From assembly GCA_948759685.1 (NCBI GenBank), contig CAQBGY010000070.1, positions 1 to 12,712 on the forward strand: DNA of 12,712 nt. The letters run 5' to 3'. Below, piece by piece: positions 6,697-12,625 of this stretch. The position numbers and the translations under genes are program-made. Under the pieces are notes generated by a model. The model was given only the letters and a program-made list of their open reading frames with translations. It was not told the origin of the DNA and did not search any database. This DNA comes from an uncultured Eubacterium sp. Its GTDB lineage: Bacteria; Bacillota_A; Clostridia; Lachnospirales; Lachnospiraceae. Position 1 is the first letter of the stretch. Every line of letters begins with the position of its first letter.

Positions 6697-8417
6697 TTAG
6701 ACGTATATGCCTTCAGACATATATTACATCCCTGCTTTTCAGCTGACTGCCAGTTTAGTCCGCCAGCACTGAAATATCCTTCTCCATCAGACAATTCTAC
6801 TGTCCCTTCCATAGATTCGGTCTCCATTTCAACTGGAATCATTTTAAAGATTTTATTATCTTTTTTATTTGTCACTTTCACAATAACGCTAAATTTCTGT
6901 TCTTCCGCCACGTCATACTTTTTATCCAGCTTAATCGTATAATATCCCTTATTTTTTATTATACCGGAAGCCGCTACATGATTTCTATTATTTAATGAAT
7001 TGACATCTTTATATTTCGGACAAACAAAAACCTCATATTCTAAATCTGTGGTCGTAGCATAAAAACCTACAGCCTCCACCTGTTCCTTTTCCTCAGCAGT
7101 ATATACATTTGAAAAATAAACAGTCTGCTCATCTTCAAACCCCATGGAACCGGTCCAGCCACACAAATCACTCTGATAAATATTTTTATAATTATCTGTA
7201 TCTTCTATCTTTGTGTAACATACATTATTCGTCCCTATCAAATCATCATAATAAGATACATAAAACACACCATGATATCCAAAGTCATCTCCCCAGCTGT
7301 TCATGCAGATAAATGCTCCATCACCCTCTATTGTCTGGTCATTAAACAACTCTTTGGAATAATTGTCATCCCATCCTATAATGACCACATCATGATTTGG
7401 TTTGTTTTTCCCCTTATAACAGTAAGCGTATTCCGTTTCATTATAATAAACCGATGACATATTTCTGCTGCTCATTGACATATACATTGAGCTCTCTACA
7501 CCGCCGTATTTATAAACCATATTTTTTATCTGTTTATAATCCTTTTCCGGAATAATCTGAGCCTCCTGTACATGCTTTACACTGTTCCATGTTTTATTGT
7601 TGTTCTTAGTACCATAGGGATCATCTTTTTCCAACACAGGACCTTTCCAAGACATGAGATAGGACATAGACATCATATAATCTCCACCATCCTGTATATC
7701 ATCTGACAATTCATTATTGTAAATCAGATTATTTTCAGAAAAATCATAATTTTCTTCCGGTGTTAATGATGTCTCCAGTGCAGTAAGTGTCGCAAACGCC
7801 CAGCATGTTCCATAATTTCCCTGATCTTTCACAGGTACAGCACGTTTTTTATCAACATAACTATATCGTTCCGGCAAATAAGAATCTGACAATGCATTGT
7901 CATTCAGGCTTGCCTCATTTTTCCTGCTGTCCCACTCATATGTGTAATTAAAATACTCACTAAAAACTGTAGCAGGAATATACACGACACCTTCTTTTTT
8001 CGCGATTTTATCTTTTAGGTGATATTCATTATCATTGAAAGTTATGCGTTTTTCACCGATATACATAATAGCAATATTACTTCCTTTTTCAATAACAACC
8101 CTATTATTATAATAAATATTTTCAGCACAATTCAATGTATCTTTTATTATATTCAACGGAATCATCAGATTCATATTTTCACTCATATAAATCTGGTTCT
8201 CATCTAATTCGACCTGCCTGTTGTTTACTTTCAGATGTATCGGTTTGTGATTAGCACTTTCTGCCATAATCTGATTCCAATTTTCTTTGGAATCCACATT
8301 TTCTCCCGCCATGCTTTTCTGTACAGTCTGTCTGGAAAACATAAAAAATACAACTGCCAGAATAACAAATAAAATTAATATTGGCAAATATATAATAATT
8401 AGTTTCTTTTTATTCAT
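6693..8417 (-). CDS. Membrane-anchored papain-like (C1) cysteine protease with stalk and lectin-like domains
   Basis: This 574-residue protein has an uncleaved-looking N-terminal membrane segment (about 5-27) after a Lys-rich start, so the rest should face outside. Residues about 60-165 resemble the copper-amine-oxidase N-terminal-like domain common on clostridial surface proteins. Residues about 190-400 are a C1 peptidase with oxyanion Gln199, nucleophile Cys205 in YGTCWAF, His342 in NHDVVIIGW and Asn373 in MNSWG, so the catalytic set is complete. The remainder (about 410-574) resembles the lectin-like domain found behind C1 peptidases of the Cwp84 type. No prodomain is obvious, so the N-terminal module may serve that role. 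The ATG follows the methyltransferase stop codon with no gap, with AAGGA seven bases upstream. Substrate is unknown. Confidence 0.9.
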   Translation of the reverse strand: MNKKKLIIIYLPILILFVILAVVFFMFSRQTVQKSMAGENVDSKENWNQIMAESANHKPIHLKVNNRQVELDENQIYMSENMNLMIPLNIIKDTLNCAENIYYNNRVVIEKGSNIAIMYIGEKRITFNDNEYHLKDKIAKKEGVVYIPATVFSEYFNYTYEWDSRKNEASLNDNALSDSYLPERYSYVDKKRAVPVKDQGNYGTCWAFATLTALETSLTPEENYDFSENNLIYNNELSDDIQDGGDYMMSMSYLMSWKGPVLEKDDPYGTKNNNKTWNSVKHVQEAQIIPEKDYKQIKNMVYKYGGVESSMYMSMSSRNMSSVYYNETEYAYCYKGKNKPNHDVVIIGWDDNYSKELFNDQTIEGDGAFICMNSWGDDFGYHGVFYVSYYDDLIGTNNVCYTKIEDTDNYKNIYQSDLCGWTGSMGFEDEQTVYFSNVYTAEEKEQVEAVGFYATTTDLEYEVFVCPKYKDVNSLNNRNHVAASGIIKNKGYYTIKLDKKYDVAEEQKFSVIVKVTNKKDNKIFKMIPVEMETESMEGTVELSDGEGYFSAGGLNWQSAEKQGCNICLKAYTSN

Positions 8418-9575
8418 TTACTCATCCTTAAATTTTCTCTTGGGTGGTTTTGCCCCCATAAACTGATAAAAATACGTCTTCAGCATTCCATTATATATCT
8501 TACGATTTTTTGTAGCTTTTATGCCCATATCCTTTTCAGCATTTTCATATGAGGTTATAATGAAAGCTGACCAGTCATCTAAAGACTTATACCTCTCACC
8601 AATTTTTGTATACAGTGGTTTTAAAGCAGCTTTTTCTTCCAGTCTTTCACCATACGGCGGATTGGTAATAATAAATCCATATTTTTTACTATGACTTAAC
8701 TCTTCTAATGGTCTTGTTTGAAAATGTATCAAATGCTCAACTCCTGCATTCTTTGCATTTTTTCTGGAATATTCAACCATATCAGGGTCAATATCATAAC
8801 CCTGAATATCAACATCAACATCTTCATTTATTAAATCACAAGCCTGATTGACCGCTTCATACCAGTCTTTCTTTGGAATAATATTTGTCCAACTTTCCGC
8901 TGTAAATTCACGATTCATTCCGGGAGCAATATTAGCCGCAATCATTGCTGCTTCTATAGGAAAAGTTCCACAGCCGCAAAAAGGATCTACCAGTATTCTG
9001 TCCTTCTTCCATGGCGTGAGCATAATAAGGGCTGCCGCTAATGTCTCCGATATTGGTGCCTTCGCCGTGTATTTACGGTATCCTCTTTTGTGAAGGGAAT
9101 CTCCTGTCGTATCCAATGCAACAACAGCTTCATCTTTAAAGAAAAAAACACGGATAGGATATTCTGCTCCATCCTCATCAAACCAATTAATATGATACTC
9201 TGCCTTTAATCTTTCCACAATTGCTTTCTTTACAATTCTTTGTATATCTGAAGGACTAAATAATTTACTTTTAATGGAACTGGCCTTTTTCACCCAGAAT
9301 TTTCCGTCTTTTGGAATAAATCTCTCCCATTCCAAAGCTTTTACAGCTTCAAACAACTGATCAAAGGTTGTTGCCTGAATTCTGCCTACCTGTACTAAAA
9401 TTCTCTCTGCTGTGCGCAAAAAAACATTTGCTCTGCATATTGCCAGACTGTCTCCCTCAAAAGTCACTCTGCCATCCTCAACTTTAATTATTTCATATCC
9501 TAAATCCAGGATTTCTCTTTTTAATACCGACTCTACGCCAAAATGACAAGGCGCTACTAATGTTAATTTTTCCAT
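8418..9575 (-). CDS. THUMP-domain class I SAM-dependent rRNA guanine-N2 methyltransferase
   Basis: This 385-residue cytosolic protein matches the RlmL N-terminal half / B. subtilis YpsC family, which methylates the N2 of a guanine in 23S rRNA. A ferredoxin-like and THUMP RNA-binding region covers about 5-155, and HKRGYR at 162-167 leads into the Rossmann-fold domain. The SAM-binding loop DPFCGCGT is at 197-204, the acidic strand end GYDIDPDMV at 259-267, and the N2-methyltransferase motif NPPYG at 305-309. Length is normal for the single-domain family. GGAAG lies a few bases before the ATG at 9575, and a near-perfect promoter is at 9620-9648. It is translationally coupled to the downstream protease. 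The exact target base cannot be read from the sequence. Confidence 0.93.
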   Translation of the reverse strand: MEKLTLVAPCHFGVESVLKREILDLGYEIIKVEDGRVTFEGDSLAICRANVFLRTAERILVQVGRIQATTFDQLFEAVKALEWERFIPKDGKFWVKKASSIKSKLFSPSDIQRIVKKAIVERLKAEYHINWFDEDGAEYPIRVFFFKDEAVVALDTTGDSLHKRGYRKYTAKAPISETLAAALIMLTPWKKDRILVDPFCGCGTFPIEAAMIAANIAPGMNREFTAESWTNIIPKKDWYEAVNQACDLINEDVDVDIQGYDIDPDMVEYSRKNAKNAGVEHLIHFQTRPLEELSHSKKYGFIITNPPYGERLEEKAALKPLYTKIGERYKSLDDWSAFIITSYENAEKDMGIKATKNRKIYNGMLKTYFYQFMGAKPPKRKFKDE

Positions 9576-9619
9576 TTATCTTCCATTCTTATATTCTATA
9601 TTTTATCATTACCCATTCC

Positions 9620-9648
9620 ATAATAATCGTATTGATTTACAATGTCAA
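9620..9648 (-). promoter_or_regulatory. Sigma-A promoter of the methyltransferase-protease operon
   Basis: A perfect TTGACA (9643-9648) is separated by 17 bases from TATTAT (9620-9625, five of six matches). The start would fall near 9613, giving a leader of about 38 bases. Confidence 0.85.
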
Positions 9649-9686
9649 TGAAGTTATTTTCATTACACAAATAGAATAGAACTGTC

Positions 9687-9971
9687 TCACTCTCTATATC
9701 CGCCAACCACTGCTAAAGCCTTATAACCGTAATCTGATAATTCACTTGCTAATTTAAAACTAAAACTACCTCTCCTGCAATATAAAATCCATGTATGATC
9801 TTTCTTACCAAACTCTAAAATCTGTGACACATCCGCAGATGGTATATTAATAGCATTCTCTATATGAGATTTATAATATTCCTGAGAACCTCTCAAATCA
9901 ACTACAATATATCCATCATCCAATGCAAGTCGTCTGGCCTCTTCCATTGATATAAAACTAAATTTTCCCAC
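9687..9971 (-). CDS. Single-domain rhodanese-like protein
   Basis: This 94-residue cytosolic rhodanese domain probably carries sulfur as a persulfide in thiosulfate or polysulfide metabolism. The DLRGSQEY motif is the usual DxRxxxEY turn, followed by HIENAINIP. The active loop is CRRGSFS, with its Cys at residue 65 from the GTG start (80 from the ATG at 10016). VVGGY near the end is the last conserved segment. The ATG at 10016 has no Shine-Dalgarno site and adds 15 atypical residues. The GTG at 9971 has GGAG six bases upstream and starts close to where small rhodaneses usually begin, so I prefer it. TATAAT at 9991-9996 would start a transcript just before that site, though its -35 is poor. 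Partner and substrate are unknown. Confidence 0.87.
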   Translation of the reverse strand: MGKFSFISMEEARRLALDDGYIVVDLRGSQEYYKSHIENAINIPSADVSQILEFGKKDHTWILYCRRGSFSFKLASELSDYGYKALAVVGGYRE

Positions 9972-9977
9972 AATACA

Positions 9978-9981
9978 CTCC
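9978..9981 (-). promoter_or_regulatory. Shine-Dalgarno site deciding the rhodanese start
   Basis: GGAG lies six bases before the in-frame GTG at 9969-9971. The upstream ATG at 10014-10016 has only A/T-rich sequence before it, so this site favours the GTG start. Confidence 0.55.
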
Positions 9982-10083
9982 AAAAATTTTATTATATAAT
10001 ACTCTATTAGTTCCATACTATAAAGTGCATGTACTTAAATTAAAAAATAACATTTTGAAAAACCAGAAACTTTATTTGATATG

Positions 10084-10119
10084 TAAAAAGCCTACGGTAT
10101 TCATTGAATACCATAGGCT
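10084..10119 (-). terminator. Intrinsic terminator of the NSTSK-repeat small gene
   Basis: A 14-bp stem (10089-10102 with 10106-10119, one G-U pair) has a 3-base loop and is followed by TTTTT on the minus strand. It lies 13 bases past the stop codon of the small gene, which marks that gene as a separate transcription unit from the rhodanese. Confidence 0.93.
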
Positions 10120-10132
10120 CACACTTCAATAG

Positions 10133-10303
10133 CTATCTACAATTTGTACTATCGCTAGTGCTGTTCTTAGATGTGCTGTTTTTAGATGTACTGTTTTTTG
10201 AAGTACTATTCTTTGAAGTGCTGTTTTTAGATGTGCTGTTCTGTGCATCTGTTGCATCACTATAATTAGATGCATTCTGTGAATTTGAATAATTCTTTGA
10301 CAT
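10133..10303 (-). CDS. Small Ser/Asn/Thr/Lys-rich protein with five NSTSK repeats
   Basis: The frame encodes 56 residues, of which 43 are Ser, Asn, Thr or Lys. The N terminus is MSKNYSNSQNASNYSDATDA and Gln. Five exact NSTSK units (residues 22-46) and a sixth degenerate NSTSD follow, then STNCR with a single Cys next to last. There is no signal peptide or membrane segment, and it should be disordered. Translation is well supported: AGGAGG lies five bases before the ATG, a strong terminator lies 13 bases past the stop, and the repeats differ in DNA only at synonymous positions. A sigma-G consensus promoter lies 41 bases upstream, implying forespore expression. I do not recognise a named family. 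It resembles no classical alpha/beta SASP, and a spore-core, coat or DNA-associated role would be a guess. Confidence 0.85.
   Translation of the reverse strand: MSKNYSNSQNASNYSDATDAQNSTSKNSTSKNSTSKNSTSKNSTSKNSTSDSTNCR
10166..10240 (-). repeat. Five 15-bp tandem repeats encoding NSTSK
   Basis: Five contiguous 15-base units encode the same pentapeptide. They differ from each other by AAC/AAT, AGC/AGT, ACA/ACT, TCT/TCA and AAA/AAG, all silent changes. This indicates protein-level constraint after duplication. Confidence 0.95.
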
Positions 10304-10308
10304 AACTA

Positions 10309-10314
10309 CCTCCT
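10309..10314 (-). promoter_or_regulatory. Perfect Shine-Dalgarno site of the small NSTSK gene
   Basis: AGGAGG, fully complementary to the 3' end of 16S rRNA, lies five bases before the ATG at 10301-10303. It is the strongest ribosome site in the window and argues for abundant translation. Confidence 0.9.
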
Positions 10315-10343
10315 AAACATAAACAATTGTTTTGTTACATCAG

Positions 10344-10373
10344 TAGTATGTCATAAATATATTTTTTTATTCA
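10344..10373 (-). promoter_or_regulatory. Sigma-G (forespore) consensus promoter of the small NSTSK gene
   Basis: TGAATA (10368-10373) and CATACTA (10344-10350) are separated by exactly 17 bases. This matches every position of the classical B. subtilis sigma-G consensus (TGAATA, 17-18, CATACTA). I see no good sigma-A promoter between the tRNA-Arg terminator and the gene. Transcription would start near 10337. It is a sequence match only, without expression evidence. Confidence 0.75.
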
Positions 10374-10406
10374 TTAAAAAAGACCTCTGATTTTTCAGAA
10401 GTCTTT
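10374..10406 (-). terminator. Intrinsic terminator of tRNA-Arg(ACG)
   Basis: A 12-bp stem (10379-10390 with 10395-10406, one U-G pair) with an AAAA loop runs into a T tract on the minus strand. It begins two bases past the tRNA and abuts the sigma-G -35 box of the next gene. Confidence 0.9.
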
Positions 10407-10408
10407 AA

Positions 10409-10482
10409 TGTGCGTGAAAGGATTCGAACCCTCGACCTTCTGGTCCGTAGCCAGACGCTCTATCCAGCTGAGCTACACGCAC
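10409..10482 (-). tRNA. tRNA-Arg(ACG)
   Basis: This is a 74-nt cloverleaf. The acceptor stem GTGCGTG/CACGCAC and anticodon stem-loop TCTGG-CTACGGA-CCAGA give anticodon ACG. A34 is normally deaminated to inosine by TadA to read CGU, CGC and CGA. The discriminator is A and CCA is not encoded. It is a stand-alone gene with its own promoter and terminator. Confidence 0.97.
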
Positions 10483-10513
10483 TTATTCGTCACATAAATT
10501 AGCGACATTGCAT

Positions 10514-10542
10514 ATTTTACACCAATAAAATTTATATGTCAA
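10514..10542 (-). promoter_or_regulatory. Sigma-A promoter of tRNA-Arg(ACG)
   Basis: A perfect TTGACA (10537-10542) is separated by 17 bases from TAAAAT (10514-10519, five of six). The sequence upstream is A/T rich. The start would be near 10507, about 25 bases before the tRNA. Confidence 0.87.
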
Positions 10543-10594
10543 TCACTTTTCAAAATAAATACATATCAAAAGACAACTCTTTTTATATTTTTTA

Positions 10595-11923
10595 CTAATG
10601 TACAATATTCAGATTCAAATCTACTGCTGTCTTTATACCACTTACTTTTCCCTTAGCCGAGTACTGCCACATCTGTACATTTGGAAGTCCTCCGTCATAA
10701 AAATTCTTTGCGCTGTTAGTCCATCTCGCAAGCCATATTCCATATTTAGAAACTTTCTTATAATCTACCGCCTTATGAAAAAAATCCATATACGAATAAA
10801 CACTCGTATCAAATCCTTTCTTTTCAAGATAATTACAATATGTAGTAATTATCTTTGTATTAGATTTCTTGTATTTCTTCTTATTTCTATATGTATTTTC
10901 AAAATCAAAGGCCATAGGAAAATCTAACTTATTATACTTCTTTAGCATTTTGTAAGTAAATTTTGCTTCATTCCGTGCCTCTCTTACATTATCTGCATAA
11001 CTATACAAATATAATCCTACCTTTATTCCATTTTTTCTCGCATTTTTATAATTATAATCTAAAGAACTATCTATAATACCACCTTTTGAAGTACCATACC
11101 CCATACGAATCATTGCAAAAGAAATACCGGCTTTTCTGACCTTTTTCCAATCTATCTTCCCATTATGATAAGATACATCTATTCCCTTTAAATCACCTAC
11201 GTTTACAGATGTAGAATAAACACTAATATAATCCTGCCCATCCACATTTTCTATTGCAGCTACTCTATACTGATATTTCCCAGTCGTAACGATATCATAG
11301 TCCTCATACACATCTTTATTCTTAGAAAGTGTTACTATTTCTTTCCAGCTTTCATTATCTTTTTTCCGTAAGATTTTATATCCTGATGCCAATTCGTTCA
11401 AATCCCACGAAATATATTTATGATCTTTAAAAGTAACTACATGAACATTATCTACACCATATGGTTTTGCCAGATATGAACCACTCACAATACTACTCTT
11501 ATCATATACTTTTTTATTCTTTTTATAATAAAACGGTTTAATTTGGTAACGATACGATTCTCCCGTTTCAATATCCTCATCAACATATTGTTTCTTACTG
11601 ACTGTATCAACTTTTTTAAATTTAGCGGTATTAATACTTCTATATATAACATATCCCTTATACTTTTTCGTTGTATTCCATTTTATTTTTGTTCCTCTTT
11701 TAGTACTTGATATTTTTGTAAAAGAAATACTCTCCTCTATTTGGTTATCTACTATTTCAGTTTTTGAAATATCAATATTAGTATTTGCCCCTGTTGTTAC
11801 TAATCCCATAAAACAAACTACTGATGCTATAAAAGCAGTTTCAAATACTTTTCTCATTTGAATAATAATCTTTCTATCTATAATATACTTTTTATTTTTT
11901 TGTTTTTTCTCCTGATTCTTCAT
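10595..11923 (-). CDS. GH25 muramidase with two FN3-like domains and an N-terminal membrane segment
   Basis: This 442-residue protein is predicted to hydrolyse the MurNAc-GlcNAc bond of peptidoglycan outside the cell. After a basic N terminus, a hydrophobic segment (about 25-45) serves as signal peptide or anchor. Two FN3-like domains follow (about 66-152 and 155-241), recognisable from the KIKWNTTKKYKGYVIYR and YISWDLNELASGYKILR strands. The GH25 domain covers about 246-440: GIDVSYHNG with Asp249, the catalytic pair Asp340 and Glu342 in MAFDFE, MWQYS at 418-422, and Asp435 near the end. The GH25 active site looks complete. GAGGAAAG lies about nine bases before the ATG at 11923. A second Met at residue 23 would shorten only the cytosolic part. 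It is monocistronic, between two tRNA units. A role in wall turnover or sporulation is inference. Confidence 0.92.
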   Translation of the reverse strand: MKNQEKKQKNKKYIIDRKIIIQMRKVFETAFIASVVCFMGLVTTGANTNIDISKTEIVDNQIEESISFTKISSTKRGTKIKWNTTKKYKGYVIYRSINTAKFKKVDTVSKKQYVDEDIETGESYRYQIKPFYYKKNKKVYDKSSIVSGSYLAKPYGVDNVHVVTFKDHKYISWDLNELASGYKILRKKDNESWKEIVTLSKNKDVYEDYDIVTTGKYQYRVAAIENVDGQDYISVYSTSVNVGDLKGIDVSYHNGKIDWKKVRKAGISFAMIRMGYGTSKGGIIDSSLDYNYKNARKNGIKVGLYLYSYADNVREARNEAKFTYKMLKKYNKLDFPMAFDFENTYRNKKKYKKSNTKIITTYCNYLEKKGFDTSVYSYMDFFHKAVDYKKVSKYGIWLARWTNSAKNFYDGGLPNVQMWQYSAKGKVSGIKTAVDLNLNIVH

Positions 11924-11967
11924 ATCTTTACACTTTCCTCTTCCCGTATTTTTATCTGATTTACATC

Positions 11968-11996
11968 ATTTAATTTTGTAACCATTTTAATTACAA
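11968..11996 (-). promoter_or_regulatory. Possible promoter of the GH25 gene
   Basis: TTGTAA (11991-11996), a 17-base spacer and TTAAAT (11968-11973, four of six) lie between the tRNA-Leu terminator and the GH25 start. The -10 box is weak, so this is only the best candidate in a short A/T-rich gap. Confidence 0.3.
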
Positions 11997-12010
11997 GTAG
12001 TAGTATAACG

Positions 12011-12041
12011 AAAAAGAGTATCACAAATGTGATACTCTTTT
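12011..12041 (-). terminator. Intrinsic terminator of the Asn-to-Leu tRNA cluster
   Basis: A 14-bp perfect stem (12012-12025 with 12028-12041) is followed by a T run on the minus strand. It starts one base past tRNA-Leu and separates the cluster from the GH25 gene. Confidence 0.93.
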
Positions 12042-12042
12042 A

Positions 12043-12126
12043 TGCCGGTGACCGGAATCGAACCGGTACTGTGTTGCCACAACAGGATTTTAAGTCCTGC
12101 GCGTCTGCCAGTTCCGCCACACCGGC
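12043..12126 (-). tRNA. tRNA-Leu(TAA)
   Basis: This is an 84-nt class II tRNA with a long variable arm (TGTGGCAACACA). The acceptor stem is GCCGGTG/CACCGGC and the anticodon stem-loop CAGGA-CTTAAAA-TCCTG gives anticodon TAA. The discriminator is A and CCA is not encoded. Confidence 0.97.
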
Positions 12127-12129
12127 GCA

Positions 12130-12148
12130 TTGTACATATCATGTACAA
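12130..12148. repeat. Inverted repeat between tRNA-Val and tRNA-Leu
   Basis: TTGTACAT and ATGTACAA form perfect 8-base arms around ATC. The outer six bases of each arm match the palindrome at 12531-12548, in an equivalent position between two tRNAs. Confidence 0.8.
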
Positions 12149-12149
12149 G

Positions 12150-12222
12150 TGGGACCTACAGGGCTCGAACCTGTGACCCCCTGCTTGTAAGGCAGATGCT
12201 CTCCCAGCTGAGCTAAGATCCC
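12150..12222 (-). tRNA. tRNA-Val(TAC)
   Basis: This is a 73-nt cloverleaf. The acceptor stem GGGATCT/AGGTCCC contains one mismatch-like T-G pair. The anticodon stem-loop TCTGC-CTTACAA-GCAGG gives anticodon TAC. The discriminator is A and CCA is not encoded. Confidence 0.96.
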
Positions 12223-12290
12223 ATAATCTAGATATAAAAATATCTGCTGGTTATTCATAAATATAAATTAGTATAATTCACTAATCCTAG

Positions 12291-12364
12291 TGGACCTGCG
12301 GGGACTCGAACCCAGGACCGACCGGTTATGAGCCGGTTGCTCTAACCAACTGAGCTACAGGTCC
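12291..12364 (-). tRNA. tRNA with CAT anticodon, elongator Met or Ile2
   Basis: This is a 74-nt cloverleaf. The acceptor stem is GGACCTG/CAGGTCC and the anticodon stem-loop ACCGG-CTCATAA-CCGGT gives anticodon CAT. The perfect C-G-free first pair and the lack of three G-C pairs in the initiator position exclude an initiator tRNA. GGACCT...GAGCA...CTCATAA is also reminiscent of Bacillus tRNA-Ile2, in which C34 is converted to lysidine by TilS. The sequence alone does not settle which it is. CCA is not encoded. Confidence 0.93.
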
Positions 12365-12372
12365 AAATAAAA

Positions 12373-12445
12373 AGCCGATGAACGGACTCGAACCGTTAAC
12401 CTGCTGATTACAAATCAGCTGCTCTGCCAATTGAGCCACATCGGC
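12373..12445 (-). tRNA. tRNA-Thr(TGT)
   Basis: This is a 73-nt cloverleaf with acceptor stem GCCGATG/CATCGGC and anticodon stem-loop GCTGA-TTTGTAA-TCAGC, giving anticodon TGT. The discriminator is T and CCA is not encoded. Confidence 0.97.
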
Positions 12446-12454
12446 GTGTTTCAA

Positions 12455-12526
12455 TGACTCCTACGGGAATCGAACCCGTGTTACCGCCGTGAAAGGGCGA
12501 TGTCTTAACCGCTTGACCAAGGAGCC
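12455..12526 (-). tRNA. tRNA-Glu(TTC)
   Basis: This is a 72-nt cloverleaf with acceptor stem GGCTCCT/AGGAGTC (one G-T pair) and anticodon stem-loop TCGCC-CTTTCAC-GGCGG, giving anticodon TTC. The discriminator is A and CCA is not encoded. Confidence 0.97.
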
Positions 12527-12530
12527 AAAA

Positions 12531-12548
12531 TTGTACGATATCGTACAA
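12531..12548. repeat. 18-bp perfect palindrome between tRNA-Asn and tRNA-Glu
   Basis: TTGTACGATATCGTACAA reads identically on both strands. In the tRNA transcript it forms a short hairpin followed by TTTT and preceded by TTTTTTT, resembling a weak terminator or a processing stem. A related inverted repeat with the same TTGTAC/GTACAA ends is at 12130-12148. Confidence 0.85.
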
Positions 12549-12553
12549 AAAAA

Positions 12554-12625
12554 CTCCCCGAGTAGGGCTCGAACCTACAACCCCTCGGTTAACAGCCGAG
12601 TGCTCTACCATTGAGCTATCGAGGA
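12554..12625 (-). tRNA. tRNA-Asn(GTT)
   Basis: This is a 72-nt cloverleaf. The acceptor stem TCCTCGA/TCGGGGA begins with the T1-A72 pair typical of tRNA-Asn. The anticodon stem-loop CTCGG-CTGTTAA-CCGAG gives anticodon GTT. The discriminator is G and CCA is not encoded. It is the first tRNA of this cluster inside the window. Confidence 0.97.

Noticed and set aside
10133..10303. Classical alpha/beta small acid-soluble spore protein
   Set aside because: There is no GPR cleavage motif and none of the conserved helical residues. The protein is a low-complexity repeat, so only the promoter suggests a spore link.
10561..10594. Terminator after the GH25 gene
   Set aside because: The only hairpin (AAAAGA/TCTTTT) is short and A-T rich and is not followed by T residues in the gene's direction, so I did not list it.
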